Positions 18,038 through 26,699 of a stretch of 64,000 nucleotides of DNA are shown piece after piece. The stretch spans positions 1,178,001 to 1,242,000 of the forward strand of contig CBDFGJ010000003.1 of the NCBI GenBank assembly GCA_965247035.1, read 5' to 3'. This stretch comes from Azophilus sp965247035 (GTDB lineage Bacteria > Pseudomonadota > Gammaproteobacteria > Pseudomonadales > Azotimanducaceae). The position numbers and the translations under genes are program-made. The stretch's first letter is position 1. Every line of letters starts with the position of its first letter. The notes under the pieces are model-generated. The model had not been told where the DNA came from, made no database searches, and worked only from the letters and a program-made list of their open reading frames with translations.

Positions 18038-19630
18038 ATGAGAATGATACCGGCCACGCCGCATGGGACAAATAGCCAGGCTGAGAAGAAGATATTTGAT
18101 CTTCTTAGAGTGGCTTTTCCTGAAGACAAAAAAAACGAATTTACCGCATTTCATTCGCTGAATTTAACACGTCATGCTTACAAGAGATTTGGTGAAATAG
18201 ATTTTCTGGTCTGCGGCCCTAATGGACTAATTGTATTGGAAGTGAAGGGTGGCGGTGTCTCATGCAAAGATGGATTTTGGAGTTATACCAATCGGTTTGG
18301 TGAGATCAATACATCTCCAGAGGGGCCATTCAAACAAGCTGAATCAGCGCTTCATGGATTAAGGGAGAAGTTGACCGCTGTGCTGCCGGCTCACCTCCTA
18401 GCAGAGTTTGCAATAGGTTATGGCGTGTTGATGCCAGATTGCGAGTTTCCCCAGCAAGGCGTTGAATGGGACCCTCAGTTATTTGCTGACAAACGTAGAT
18501 ATAAAGATTTTGATCATTGGATAAAAACTCTCATCCGTCATTGGAGAAATAAGGATAAAAAAAACAAGGTTGCCTCAGTAGATGCGTTAAGGGCGATGCG
18601 TGATGTGTTACGACCAGACGTTGAGGCAGTAATCCCTTTATATGCCCAGCTAGATAACGCGAATGAACGCATAGATACTTTAACTGAAGACCAGCTGAAC
18701 TGGGTGGATGTGGTAGAAGCCAACCCAAGAGTATTATGTTCGGGAGGCGCGGGTACGGGTAAAACATTTTTAGCCATAGAATTGGCTCGTCGTTGGACCT
18801 CAAAAAGTCTTAATGTTGCTTTAGTTTGCAAATCGCCGTGGCTCAAGAGTTTTCTGCAAAGCAAGTTCATCATGCCAGGGCTTACTGTTTCAACTGTAGA
18901 GGGTTTGGCTGCGGCAAAGCGAAGACAAGGTATGGAAGCATTTGATGCAATTATTGTAGATGAAGGTCAGGATTTATTGGACATAGATAATATTGATACG
19001 TTAGAGCAGTATTTGAAAAACGGTTTGCCGGGCGGTCAATGGTGCTTCTTTCATGATATTAATAATCAATCCGGCCTATTGGGCGAGGTAGATAAGGAAG
19101 CGTTTGAGTATCTCAATGCTCTAAATCCAACTATTGTGCCTCTAAATACTAACTGCAGGAATACCCGACTCATTCTTGATAAAGTCCGGAGTGCACTGGC
19201 TGCTGATATGGGCGTGCGTGGAGCAGGGGAAGGGCCTAAAGTGCGTGAATATGTAGCTGTAACCATTGAACAGGGGGTATCTCAATTGATTAAAGAGATT
19301 AATGAGGTGATAAAGATGGGTGGCTTATCGCCAGGGTGCTTAACCATATTGTCACCTTTTGAATTTAATGATTCTGTAGTTGCAAAATTGCCTGAGAAGT
19401 ATAAGGGTAATATCAGTGTTCTAGATGAGTACTCTTTCAGAAATTTCCCAGGGGATCGTATCTCATTTTCTACGATTGCAAATTTCAAGGGATTGGAAAA
19501 TGAGGCCATTTTTGTTGTTGATTTAATGGCCCCGGACAAAGCCGCAAACGATCTGGTATACCACTATGTAGCAATGAGTCGTGCCAGATCGTATCTTTCG
19601 CTTGTTTGGTCAGGATATGGGTTGAAATAA
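18038..19630 (+). CDS. NERD-domain nuclease-like / SF1 helicase fusion
   Basis: 530 aa. Residues about 15-150 form a NERD (nuclease-related) domain: RFGEIDFLVCGPNGLIVLEVKGGGV carries the Asp and Glu-x-Lys of a PD-(D/E)XK-type site. Then a UvrD-like helicase: CSGGAGTGKTFLA (about residue 236), IIVDEGQDLL, FHDINNQ, NCRNT, FKGLENEAI and YHYVAMSRARSYL. Last gene of the operon, 2 bp behind the unknown protein. NERD-helicases recur in predicted defence loci. The nuclease part may be the effector that DrmC's absence would otherwise leave missing (inference). Confidence 0.85.
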   Translation: MRMIPATPHGTNSQAEKKIFDLLRVAFPEDKKNEFTAFHSLNLTRHAYKRFGEIDFLVCGPNGLIVLEVKGGGVSCKDGFWSYTNRFGEINTSPEGPFKQAESALHGLREKLTAVLPAHLLAEFAIGYGVLMPDCEFPQQGVEWDPQLFADKRRYKDFDHWIKTLIRHWRNKDKKNKVASVDALRAMRDVLRPDVEAVIPLYAQLDNANERIDTLTEDQLNWVDVVEANPRVLCSGGAGTGKTFLAIELARRWTSKSLNVALVCKSPWLKSFLQSKFIMPGLTVSTVEGLAAAKRRQGMEAFDAIIVDEGQDLLDIDNIDTLEQYLKNGLPGGQWCFFHDINNQSGLLGEVDKEAFEYLNALNPTIVPLNTNCRNTRLILDKVRSALAADMGVRGAGEGPKVREYVAVTIEQGVSQLIKEINEVIKMGGLSPGCLTILSPFEFNDSVVAKLPEKYKGNISVLDEYSFRNFPGDRISFSTIANFKGLENEAIFVVDLMAPDKAANDLVYHYVAMSRARSYLSLVWSGYGLK

Positions 19631-19666
19631 TATCATGAATTTTCGAATCGCTGATACATTGGTTGG

Positions 19667-20635
19667 ATGAAGAAGTACAAAGGCTCCATAAAAAGTGATC
19701 CCACGAAGGGCGGCCACAAATTCCTCAAGGAACACAAACACGGTCATGAATGCTACAATTTTAAAGCCGATGAGGATGGGGGGCGAATGTATGGATATCG
19801 TCCCCCTATACCTTGTGGAGAACCAAAGCTTGAGAGAATGTTTGAACCTGATCGCAATGGAACGGAGGAAGGGCCTGAAGAACTGAATGAGGTGTTGGTT
19901 GTCTGGATAGCGCGTGATCCGAATAGAAAAAAGACTTTCGTTGTTGGTTGGTACTCTGACGCAACGGTTTATCGAAAAGCCCGAAAAACTAAACGCAAGC
20001 TTTATGGTGAAACCATCTGGTACTCGGCCGAAACGGAAAAGAAGAACGCCACGCTCTTGCCGGTGGATGAACGGACATTTCTATGTAAAGGATATGGTCA
20101 AAGTCCCATTTGGTATGGTTCCAAAAAATTCAATAAAAAGGTGTGGGGCTACATTCAGGCTAAACAATCTACAGGCCCTCGACAATCCGACTCAAAGCCC
20201 ACAAAAAAAACAGGTGCTGGGAAGAATGGACATCCCCGCCAGTCCGACCCTGAAATGCGCTTTAAGGTTGAGCGTGCGGCAGTCGATTGTGCAACAGAAT
20301 ACTATGAGTCAGAAGAGGGTGGAGGCTATGAAGTTGTTAGCGTTGAGAATGATCGTAAGGGGTGGGATCTTGAAGCCACTAAGGGGAATGAAAAACTCCT
20401 AGTGGAGGTCAAGGGGTTGAGCCGCAGCAAATTGCTCTGTGAGCTAACATCGAATGAGTACGAGAAAATGAGGTCGAAAAAAAACTACATCCTGTTCGTC
20501 GTCTGCAACGCCTGTGACAATCCCAATAAGTCGATCTTCCGGAAAAAGGGTAAAAAATGGTGCACGGAAGACGGGCGGGAACTGACCATTCAACCCAAAG
20601 AAGCTGCAGTAGTCAGCGCCCCATCGGCTGAATAA
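19667..20635 (+). CDS. DUF3883-domain protein, copy 1 (complete)
   Basis: 322 aa. The N-terminal half (ECYNFKADEDGGRMYGYRPP, VVWIARDPNRKKTFVVGWY) resembles a small modified-base or ligand-binding fold; a Lys/Ser/Gly linker follows near residues 165-190. C-terminal DUF3883 (about 215-305) has GWDLEATKGNEKLLVEVKGLS and ELTSNEYEKM, a degenerate restriction-endonuclease-like D...ExK core. Such proteins are common in defence islands. 36 bp after the DISARM-like operon. The 3' two-thirds recurs at 27968-28513. Confidence 0.75.
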   Translation: MKKYKGSIKSDPTKGGHKFLKEHKHGHECYNFKADEDGGRMYGYRPPIPCGEPKLERMFEPDRNGTEEGPEELNEVLVVWIARDPNRKKTFVVGWYSDATVYRKARKTKRKLYGETIWYSAETEKKNATLLPVDERTFLCKGYGQSPIWYGSKKFNKKVWGYIQAKQSTGPRQSDSKPTKKTGAGKNGHPRQSDPEMRFKVERAAVDCATEYYESEEGGGYEVVSVENDRKGWDLEATKGNEKLLVEVKGLSRSKLLCELTSNEYEKMRSKKNYILFVVCNACDNPNKSIFRKKGKKWCTEDGRELTIQPKEAAVVSAPSAE

Positions 20636-20912
20636 CCGCGCCACCAAAATTCTAGCTTGATAAGAGGCAAGGTCAGGGCGCGAGGGTCATCACGACGTTC
20701 AGTCTGGGGCTGGTCGACAAATTGGTTCCGTCCTGGACGGCGTGGCCTTGAAACTGCCGGAGTACCGCACGGCTTTCCCGAAGGAGGGCCGCTACGTGCA
20801 AACCGCCTCGGCTACGACATGGCGGAACGGTCAAGTGTTCATGGAGGCAGGCGAACCCACGGGCAATGACGCTGGCAAAACGTTGCGCGCCTAGAGCCTT
20901 AAGAAAAGCCTT
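20090..20912 (+). repeat. Long direct repeat, copy 1 (823 bp)
   Basis: From ggatatggtcaa to aagaaaagcctt, nearly identical to 27968-28788. It spans the 3' part of the DUF3883 gene and a downstream degenerate fragment. The two copies bracket the Dcm-Vsr-GHKL cassette. Offset 7878 bp at the start, 7876 at the end. Confidence 0.95.
20706..20894 (+). pseudogene. 3' fragment of an unknown gene, copy 1
   Basis: A frame reading GSVLDGVALKLPEYR, then RYVQTASATTWRNGQ and ending AGEPTGNDAGKTLRA plus TAG, with no start. Repeated at about 28584-28770, where a TGA replaces the TGG and a 1-bp shift differs upstream. It looks like the C-terminus of a metabolic protein carried with the repeat. Family not recognised. 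Confidence 0.4.
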
Positions 20913-21084
20913 GTTTTTGGCCAAACGCCTGAAACACAAGGACAATTTGTTTCGCGGCTGGTTCTTCTCCGGTCTTGTGAGTGAATATTAGGCCGCAACA
21001 TAGAACATCGAGTCCGCATCCGGTAGAGATGACTGCCTGTTCTTGAGTTTGCAATACTCGGTATCCCGGAGGCCTCTGGCACGC

Positions 21085-21339
21085 TTACATCAGCTCGACA
21101 GCCTCTGACTCCCACCAGGCCTGAAGCTGTTCCTTCAGGATATACAGCGTATTGAGATTGGCTTTCTCATCCAATAGCTGCTGCCTCTGTTCGTCCAGTC
21201 CCATGTGATTGACCCGCTGCCCCTTGAGGCCCAAAATACCCCTCTGGATGCCGATGTCCATATACCTGTTCCATATAAAGTTGTGAGGAGCCTTATATAC
21301 CAACAGATTATGTGGGGGTCGGTATCCTTTTTCACTCAT
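21085..21339 (-). pseudogene. Transposase-like fragment (possibly ISL3 type)
   Basis: The minus-strand frame from MSEKGYRPPHN at 21339 contains DEQRQQLLDEKANLNTLYIL then KEQLQAWW. ISL3-family transposases carry a similar QR..L..L...N..L..AY.LKE.L..LW stretch. Only about 85 residues, ends at TAA. Low-confidence family assignment. It lies in debris between the first direct repeat and the Dcm cassette. Confidence 0.35.
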
Positions 21340-21390
21340 AGAACCGGAGAAGAGCCCATGAAAGATGTTAATTACTATAAATATCAACAA

Positions 21391-21585
21391 GTTAAACTTT
21401 ATAAGCAGACCCTATTGAAGGGGAGCAGGTCACTTCCAATCATCATAATTAGAGGAACCGCTTTACATACGATCATGATATAGTGAAATTAAGACATCAA
21501 TATTTAGTGGCTGGCATGACATGGGCAATGGTGACAGCGATAGCTTACAGTTGCAGATTCGAAGAAGCTCAAACGGAGGCTTACG
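21391..21585. other. A+T-rich spacer before the Dcm cassette
   Basis: No gene seen. A+T-rich DNA with a likely promoter region for the downstream cassette (for example tatagtgaaa near 21478-21487). The small coupled ORF starts at its end, preceded by acggagg. Confidence 0.3.
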
Positions 21586-21702
21586 ATGGATGCCGCCAAG
21601 GAAGGCGTGACGATCCGGTCGCCGATCCTGAGCGCGCTGGCGGCAGCCGGATATGAAATTCCCGATGATGAAATCCGGGACAAGCGGAAGGAACGCCAAT
21701 GA
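21586..21702 (+). CDS. 38-aa ORF translationally coupled to dcm
   Basis: ATG 21586 has a strong aaacggagg site. The product is MDAAKEGVTIRSPILSALAA, followed by AGYEIPDDEIRDKRKERQ. Its TGA overlaps the methylase ATG (ATGA). The strong ribosome site and coupling favour a genuinely translated leader ORF or small control protein; it could also be the tail of a lost gene re-opened by a new start. Too short for the classical helix-turn-helix controller (C) proteins of R-M systems. Confidence 0.5.
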   Translation: MDAAKEGVTIRSPILSALAAAGYEIPDDEIRDKRKERQ

Positions 21703-22805
21703 CGATTGCAGCGGCGTCAGCCACCACACCCAAAGAGTATAAAGCTTCCGACCCGCAGTCTCAGCCGCCAGGTTCGGTAGTCGATCTCTTTTGCGGGGCC
21801 GGAGGCCTGTCGTACGGCTTCAAGTTGGAAGGCTTCGAGGTTGCTGCGGGATTGGATATCGATGAGAAATGCCGCTACCCATTCGAACATAACAATGACG
21901 CCCCATTTCTTTTAGAAGACGTCGGTGAGATCGACGCTGGAAAAATAAACGAGCGATTTTTACTGGGAATCCCACGGGTGCTCGTCGGTTGCGCACCCTG
22001 CCAGCCATTCTCGAAATACTCCCAGGGGCGAGAGGACGGGCGCTGGCAACTCCTGGAGCATTTCTCGCGGCTTATCTGCGAGGTGGAGCCAGACATCGTG
22101 TCGATGGAGAACGTTCCGCGTCTTCATAAATTCAAGAATTCGTCGGTGTTCGATGCATTTGTTCGGACCCTGCGGAACAACGATTATTTCGTCGATTGGA
22201 AGATCGCGTATTGCCCAGACTACGGTATCCCTCAGTCCAGATCGCGTTTGGTGCTCCTTGCTTCTCGTTACGGCCCTCCCGGCGTCCCGGAGGCCACACA
22301 TGATAGGAGCGACTATCCCACGGTCCGTCAGACTATCGGCGATTTGGCGCCGATTCCCGACGGAAGGGCGGACGTCGACGATCCCCTGCATCGCTCCAGC
22401 GCGCTTTCGTCGGCAAACCTCGATCGCATCAGGGCGTCGCGGCCCGGCGGCAGTTGGCGTGATTGGGCGGAAGATCTCGTAACCGAATGCCACAAGCGGC
22501 TTTCCGGAAAGGGATATTCGTCGGTTTATGGACGAATGGCTTGGGATGAGCCGGCCCCTACAATGACGACTCAATTCTTCGGCTACGGGAATGGACGGTT
22601 CGGCCATCCTGAACAGGATCGAGCGATCTCGTTGCGTGAGGGTGCACTCATTCAGACCTTTCCCCACGATTACGCCTTCGTCCCTGATGGCGAGAGAATC
22701 GAGATGAAATCCATAGGCCGTTTGATCGGGAATGCAGTTCCGGTCGATCTGGGTCGAGCCATCGCCCGAAGGATACGCGCTCATCTCGACGAGTATGTCG
22801 AATGA
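21699..22805 (+). CDS. dcm: DNA (cytosine-5) methyltransferase
   Basis: 368 aa C5-methylase with motifs in order: I DLFCGAGGLSYGF (about residues 28-40), IV GCAPCQPFSKYSQ (catalytic Cys about 99), VI MENVPRL, VIII QSRSRLVLLAS, a target-recognition region (about 190-300), IX SLREGALIQTFP and X GNAVP. Overlaps vsr by 4 bp. Methylates cytosine in a sequence that cannot be deduced here. In this cassette it probably marks self DNA and makes 5mC whose deamination Vsr would repair. Confidence 0.95.
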   Translation: MTIAAASATTPKEYKASDPQSQPPGSVVDLFCGAGGLSYGFKLEGFEVAAGLDIDEKCRYPFEHNNDAPFLLEDVGEIDAGKINERFLLGIPRVLVGCAPCQPFSKYSQGREDGRWQLLEHFSRLICEVEPDIVSMENVPRLHKFKNSSVFDAFVRTLRNNDYFVDWKIAYCPDYGIPQSRSRLVLLASRYGPPGVPEATHDRSDYPTVRQTIGDLAPIPDGRADVDDPLHRSSALSSANLDRIRASRPGGSWRDWAEDLVTECHKRLSGKGYSSVYGRMAWDEPAPTMTTQFFGYGNGRFGHPEQDRAISLREGALIQTFPHDYAFVPDGERIEMKSIGRLIGNAVPVDLGRAIARRIRAHLDEYVE

Positions 22806-23257
22806 CCGCCCTATTCGAACAGGTGGACCCCTTGCGCCGTCGAATAATGTCGGCGGTCCGCCGACGGGACACGAAGCCGGAAATGGTCGTCAGACGGCTG
22901 CTACATTCGATGAACTATCGCTATCGGCTGCACCGCAAGGAGCTACCGGGGCACCCGGACGTGGTCTTCGCCAAACGGCGAAAGGCGATCTTCGTGCATG
23001 GCTGCTTCTGGCACAGGCACGAAGGGTGCAAGAAAGCTACCGTTCCGCAGACGCGTGCGGATTCCTGGAACGAAAAATTCGAACGAAACGTCGAGCGCGA
23101 CCGCAAAGTCGGAAGCAGGCTCTCGGAAATGGGCTGGGGAACTCTGATCGTGTGGGAATGCGAAACGCGTCAGATCGAGCCACTCAAGCGGACGCTGCGT
23201 GACTTCCTCGAAGCGGAGCAAGAGTCGGCGGCCTCAAGGAAACGGATTGACTCATGA
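22802..23257 (+). CDS. vsr: Very short patch repair endonuclease
   Basis: 151 aa, full length. Vsr motifs: MSAVRRRDTKPEMVVRRLLH, GHPDVVFAKRRKAIFVHGCF, HxGCKKAT, and the DSWNEKFERNVERD stretch. Catalytic Asp lies in PDVVF and zinc-site Cys/His in HGCFWH and GCK. Cuts beside T:G mismatches arising from 5mC deamination; within R-M-like cassettes Vsr-fold proteins can also act as restriction nucleases. Overlaps dcm by 4 bp and ends 4 bp inside the GHKL gene. Confidence 0.95.
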   Translation: MTALFEQVDPLRRRIMSAVRRRDTKPEMVVRRLLHSMNYRYRLHRKELPGHPDVVFAKRRKAIFVHGCFWHRHEGCKKATVPQTRADSWNEKFERNVERDRKVGSRLSEMGWGTLIVWECETRQIEPLKRTLRDFLEAEQESAASRKRIDS

Positions 23258-25494
23258 AGACCGTGGCAGCGTTGTTGGATCAAGGGGACGTCGGCGAATT
23301 CGACGAACAATTGGCTGCAGCCGAGAACAAAATAACCTACTTCAAGGCGGATTCCGCCCTGCTGAGGGAACTCGGCGAGCGTTTGGTTGGAAAGCCTTAT
23401 ATCGCGTTGGCGGAACTGATCAAGAATGCCTACGACGCCGATGCGTCTCGATGCGTCGTAGAGCTCACCGATACCAGGATCGAGGTATCCGATGACGGCC
23501 ATGGGATGACCGAACAGGAGTTTCTCGACTACTGGATGACGGTTGGGACCCGCCATAAGGAGCATTCCGACCACAGTCGCTCCTTGGGACGGCGCGTGAC
23601 CGGTTCCAAGGGAGTCGGGCGATTATCTGCTCAATTTCTCGCGCATCGGATGCAGCTTCTGTCGACCGCACAAGGCTTGGCCAAACGCTTGCACGCCTTC
23701 GTCGATTGGGAGAGCGCGATAGACACCGGAAGCCTCACCGAGTCGGAGGCCAAGTATCGTATCGAAGCGACCAATCCCGAGATTTACCCCGGCCGATCGC
23801 GACATGGCACCGTCGTCATTCTTCACGATCTCAAGCAGGCGTGGAACGAAGAGGAGATTTCCGAACTCGGGCGCCAGATCTGGATGCTCAACTCTCCCAT
23901 TTATCTTTTCGGGAGCAACAGGCGTCGACGTAACGACGCAAACGATTTCCACATAATATTCAAGACGGATCTGCCGGGTGTGGACGAGGCGTTCGAAACG
24001 CAATTGACCCAGGCACTAGAGAATTATCAGGCCATCATTCGGGGAAGCATCAAGCGTGAGGACAATCGGAACGTCTCATTGGTGATGGTAGGGTTCGAAG
24101 ACGAGATATATTCCGAAAAGTTCGACTGTCCGTCCTATTTGCGCGAAGCGGACTGGGAAATTCGAATCTACAACATGGTAGGCAGGCAAGCAGGCGGCGT
24201 TTCCGTGTTCGAAATGCGGGAATATTTCGAAAAATACGGGGGTGTCACGGTCTTCGATAAGGGTTTTCGGTTGCCCTACTACGGGGCAGACAACGACTGG
24301 TTGGCACTAGAATACGACCATTCGCATCGACGCAATCGTTCCAAACTCTTGCCCGACCATTTCCATGTCGCCAGGGCGTTGAACGACCTGCCGACGCAAG
24401 GCCGCATCTTCGGCGTCGTGAACGTCAATACGTCTAAAGAAAACCGTCTGGCCGAGGGGCGACGCAAGAACTCCGGCGAGTTTCTGAAGATCCAAGTGTC
24501 GCGGGACAGGCTCGTTGCCAACAAGGCGTTCGCCGTCCTCAAGGACAGTGTTCGCCAGTCGATTGATTACTATGCAACGTTGAAGAGGCGCCGCGTCGCC
24601 GAAACGGTCGAGATCGCGCGCCCTTCCGAGCGTCCTGAGTCGAAACTGCGCCGGTTACGTCAGTTGGTTGACGACGCGCTTGCGACCTATCCCGATGACG
24701 AAACCGTCGCGGCCATCGAACTTGAACTCGACGACGTCGATGCGAGTCTCGGGAAGGTACGCGAAAGCGACGAAACGTCCCTGGTGATTCTCGGGCCGCT
24801 CGCTTCCGCCGGCATGGCGGCGCTTGCGATCGAACATGAAACCAGAAAGGAGATGAAGAGCGTTCGAGCCAAGCTGAGAAAGCTCAGACGGATTGCAAAG
24901 AAGAGCCCTATCCCCAATCTGATTGAGACAACAGCCGAATTGTCCCAATGGGTCGATCGCCTCGAGGCCACCAGGAACATCTTCTTGCCTATGATGGATG
25001 CCGAGGATCGGGAAAAGATTGAGCCTTTGGAATGCGAAGGCGTCGTACGCACGGTCGTATCCAATCTGCGACCGTTGTTGGGCAACATCGAAATCAGCTT
25101 CGACATGCACGAGGGCTTGCATTTCCCGCCTGCGGCGTATTCCGAATGGAGTGCCATTTTACAGAACGTGCTTCTGAATTCCGCAAACGCGATGTTGGAT
25201 AGCGAGGACCCGAAGATCGAAATCTCTTCCACGGTTCATAATCGGTACGGATTTCTGTACGTGTCGGACAACGGCGTCGGGATCGGTGAGGATGCCGAAG
25301 AGTTCTTCAAACCGTTTGCGCGCAAATCGAACATATCGCCGGAGCGGCGAGAGCTAGGCATGGGTGGGACGGGGTTAGGTCTGACCATCGTGGAAATGAT
25401 CGCCGAAAATCGAAACTGCGATGTGGAGTTTGTCGATCCGGACGATCCGGATTGGAGCACGTCCATAGAACTGCGTTGGCGAGTGGAGCGATAG
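23254..25494 (+). CDS. Double GHKL ATPase: MORC/Hsp90-like plus histidine kinase-like domain
   Basis: 746 aa. First GHKL domain, residues about 35-200: LAELIKNAYDADAS (N box), VSDDGHGM (G1), GSKGVGRLSA (G2), as in MutL/MORC/Hsp90 ATPases linked to R-M systems. An S5-like middle region follows. A second GHKL domain, about 520-746, looks like a sensor kinase: an H-box-like AALAIEHETRKEM (His about 528), QNVLLNSANAML, VSDNGVGIGED, FKPFARK and GGTGLGLTIVEMI. No membrane or sensory segment. The next gene has a receiver-like domain, so phosphotransfer is possible. Overlaps vsr by 4 bp. Confidence 0.85.
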   Translation: MKTVAALLDQGDVGEFDEQLAAAENKITYFKADSALLRELGERLVGKPYIALAELIKNAYDADASRCVVELTDTRIEVSDDGHGMTEQEFLDYWMTVGTRHKEHSDHSRSLGRRVTGSKGVGRLSAQFLAHRMQLLSTAQGLAKRLHAFVDWESAIDTGSLTESEAKYRIEATNPEIYPGRSRHGTVVILHDLKQAWNEEEISELGRQIWMLNSPIYLFGSNRRRRNDANDFHIIFKTDLPGVDEAFETQLTQALENYQAIIRGSIKREDNRNVSLVMVGFEDEIYSEKFDCPSYLREADWEIRIYNMVGRQAGGVSVFEMREYFEKYGGVTVFDKGFRLPYYGADNDWLALEYDHSHRRNRSKLLPDHFHVARALNDLPTQGRIFGVVNVNTSKENRLAEGRRKNSGEFLKIQVSRDRLVANKAFAVLKDSVRQSIDYYATLKRRRVAETVEIARPSERPESKLRRLRQLVDDALATYPDDETVAAIELELDDVDASLGKVRESDETSLVILGPLASAGMAALAIEHETRKEMKSVRAKLRKLRRIAKKSPIPNLIETTAELSQWVDRLEATRNIFLPMMDAEDREKIEPLECEGVVRTVVSNLRPLLGNIEISFDMHEGLHFPPAAYSEWSAILQNVLLNSANAMLDSEDPKIEISSTVHNRYGFLYVSDNGVGIGEDAEEFFKPFARKSNISPERRELGMGGTGLGLTIVEMIAENRNCDVEFVDPDDPDWSTSIELRWRVER

Positions 25495-25495
25495 G

Positions 25496-26695
25496 ATGCG
25501 GATTAGGGTTTGCGACGATGACATGAAGATCGCCGACGGGTGGGTGACCGAAATCAAGAATGTCGTACCTGCGAGTTTCGACGTCGACAGCATAGAGGAT
25601 GCGAAGGAAGAAGTTTCGACGCTCCTCAAGAGAAAGCTCGCGGTCGAGGATGAAAAGAATCCGCTTGATCTCCCGACGACGTTCGACGGGCTCGACATAT
25701 TGGTCGTGGACTACGACCTGCTTCACCTCGACAATGATGGTAGTCGGACCACGGGCGAAGGTATCGCGAGACTGGCGCGGTCGTATTCGAAATGCGGTGC
25801 AATCGTGGTCATGAACCAGTTCAAAGGCCCGCAATTCGATCTCGGCATGAGGGGCCATCTCGACAGCCACGCGGACATTAACGTAGATGCCGAGTTGATC
25901 GGGTGTCGAGCCCTGTGGGAGGACGTACCGGCGGAGGGAGAATTCAAACCGACGACGTGGACGCTGTTGCCTGATCTGCTCGCTGCAGCGCGTGATCTGG
26001 CCGAAAAGCTTTCGTCGGGAGGTATGGATGCGGCGATAATGCCGATCCTCGGTTTGGAGGAAGAGGCACTTGCCGAACTGTCCGACACTGCGTTCGGCTT
26101 TCTCAGTTCGGAGGCCGAAACCGCCAATGATCTCGCTTCGGTGACGGTTCGGAAATTCCTCGATCGCTCGCTCAATGCCAATATTGTGGAGTGTTTGTCG
26201 AACCATGCTGCGGAGTTGCTTTTCAACTTCGCGGCGTTCCGCATCGTCAAGTGGCTCGACCGAGCGGTCCTCCGGCCGATGGACGTGCTTATCGATACAG
26301 TTCATCTAGTGGACCGTCTGCCGTTCGTGATCGATCTGGACAAGACCGGCGTGTCGAATTCCGTTGCATGGGCGGAGGCTGCGGCGAAGCCGTTTGAAAG
26401 GCTGTGCCGGGACGTGCTGGAAAGATTTCATAATCAGCCAGCGTCGAAGGCATTGGGGAGGGCGGTGTTCGATTGGTATAAGATAACCCTCGACGACGAG
26501 ATCGACGAGATGCAGGACAAATACCTCGAAGAACAGCCTACCAGATTCCACTTGGCCGAAGATACGTCGAGGTTCGTCGGAAAGGGTGCTCTGACGCGGT
26601 ACAGAGCGGATTTCCATAACTTTGGGGATCGAAGAGCGATAGAGAAACTGGACGGCATTTCCTACGGCCCCCTCCGGCGCATTCGTTTCGGTTGA
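25496..26695 (+). CDS. Receiver-like domain protein with unknown C-terminal effector region
   Basis: 399 aa, starting 1 bp after the GHKL gene. The N-terminal 120 residues fit a response-regulator receiver: acidic triad RVCDDDM (about 5-9), likely phospho-acceptor Asp in ILVVDYDLLH (about 72-74), IVVMNQFKGP with Lys at the expected position. A 40-residue insertion separates the first strand from the acceptor, unlike simple receivers. Residues about 130-399 are helical, with no DNA-binding or nuclease motif recognised. Probably the phosphorylation partner of the neighbouring kinase-like ATPase (inference). Confidence 0.7.
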   Translation: MRIRVCDDDMKIADGWVTEIKNVVPASFDVDSIEDAKEEVSTLLKRKLAVEDEKNPLDLPTTFDGLDILVVDYDLLHLDNDGSRTTGEGIARLARSYSKCGAIVVMNQFKGPQFDLGMRGHLDSHADINVDAELIGCRALWEDVPAEGEFKPTTWTLLPDLLAAARDLAEKLSSGGMDAAIMPILGLEEEALAELSDTAFGFLSSEAETANDLASVTVRKFLDRSLNANIVECLSNHAAELLFNFAAFRIVKWLDRAVLRPMDVLIDTVHLVDRLPFVIDLDKTGVSNSVAWAEAAAKPFERLCRDVLERFHNQPASKALGRAVFDWYKITLDDEIDEMQDKYLEEQPTRFHLAEDTSRFVGKGALTRYRADFHNFGDRRAIEKLDGISYGPLRRIRFG

Positions 26696-26699
26696 AGCG

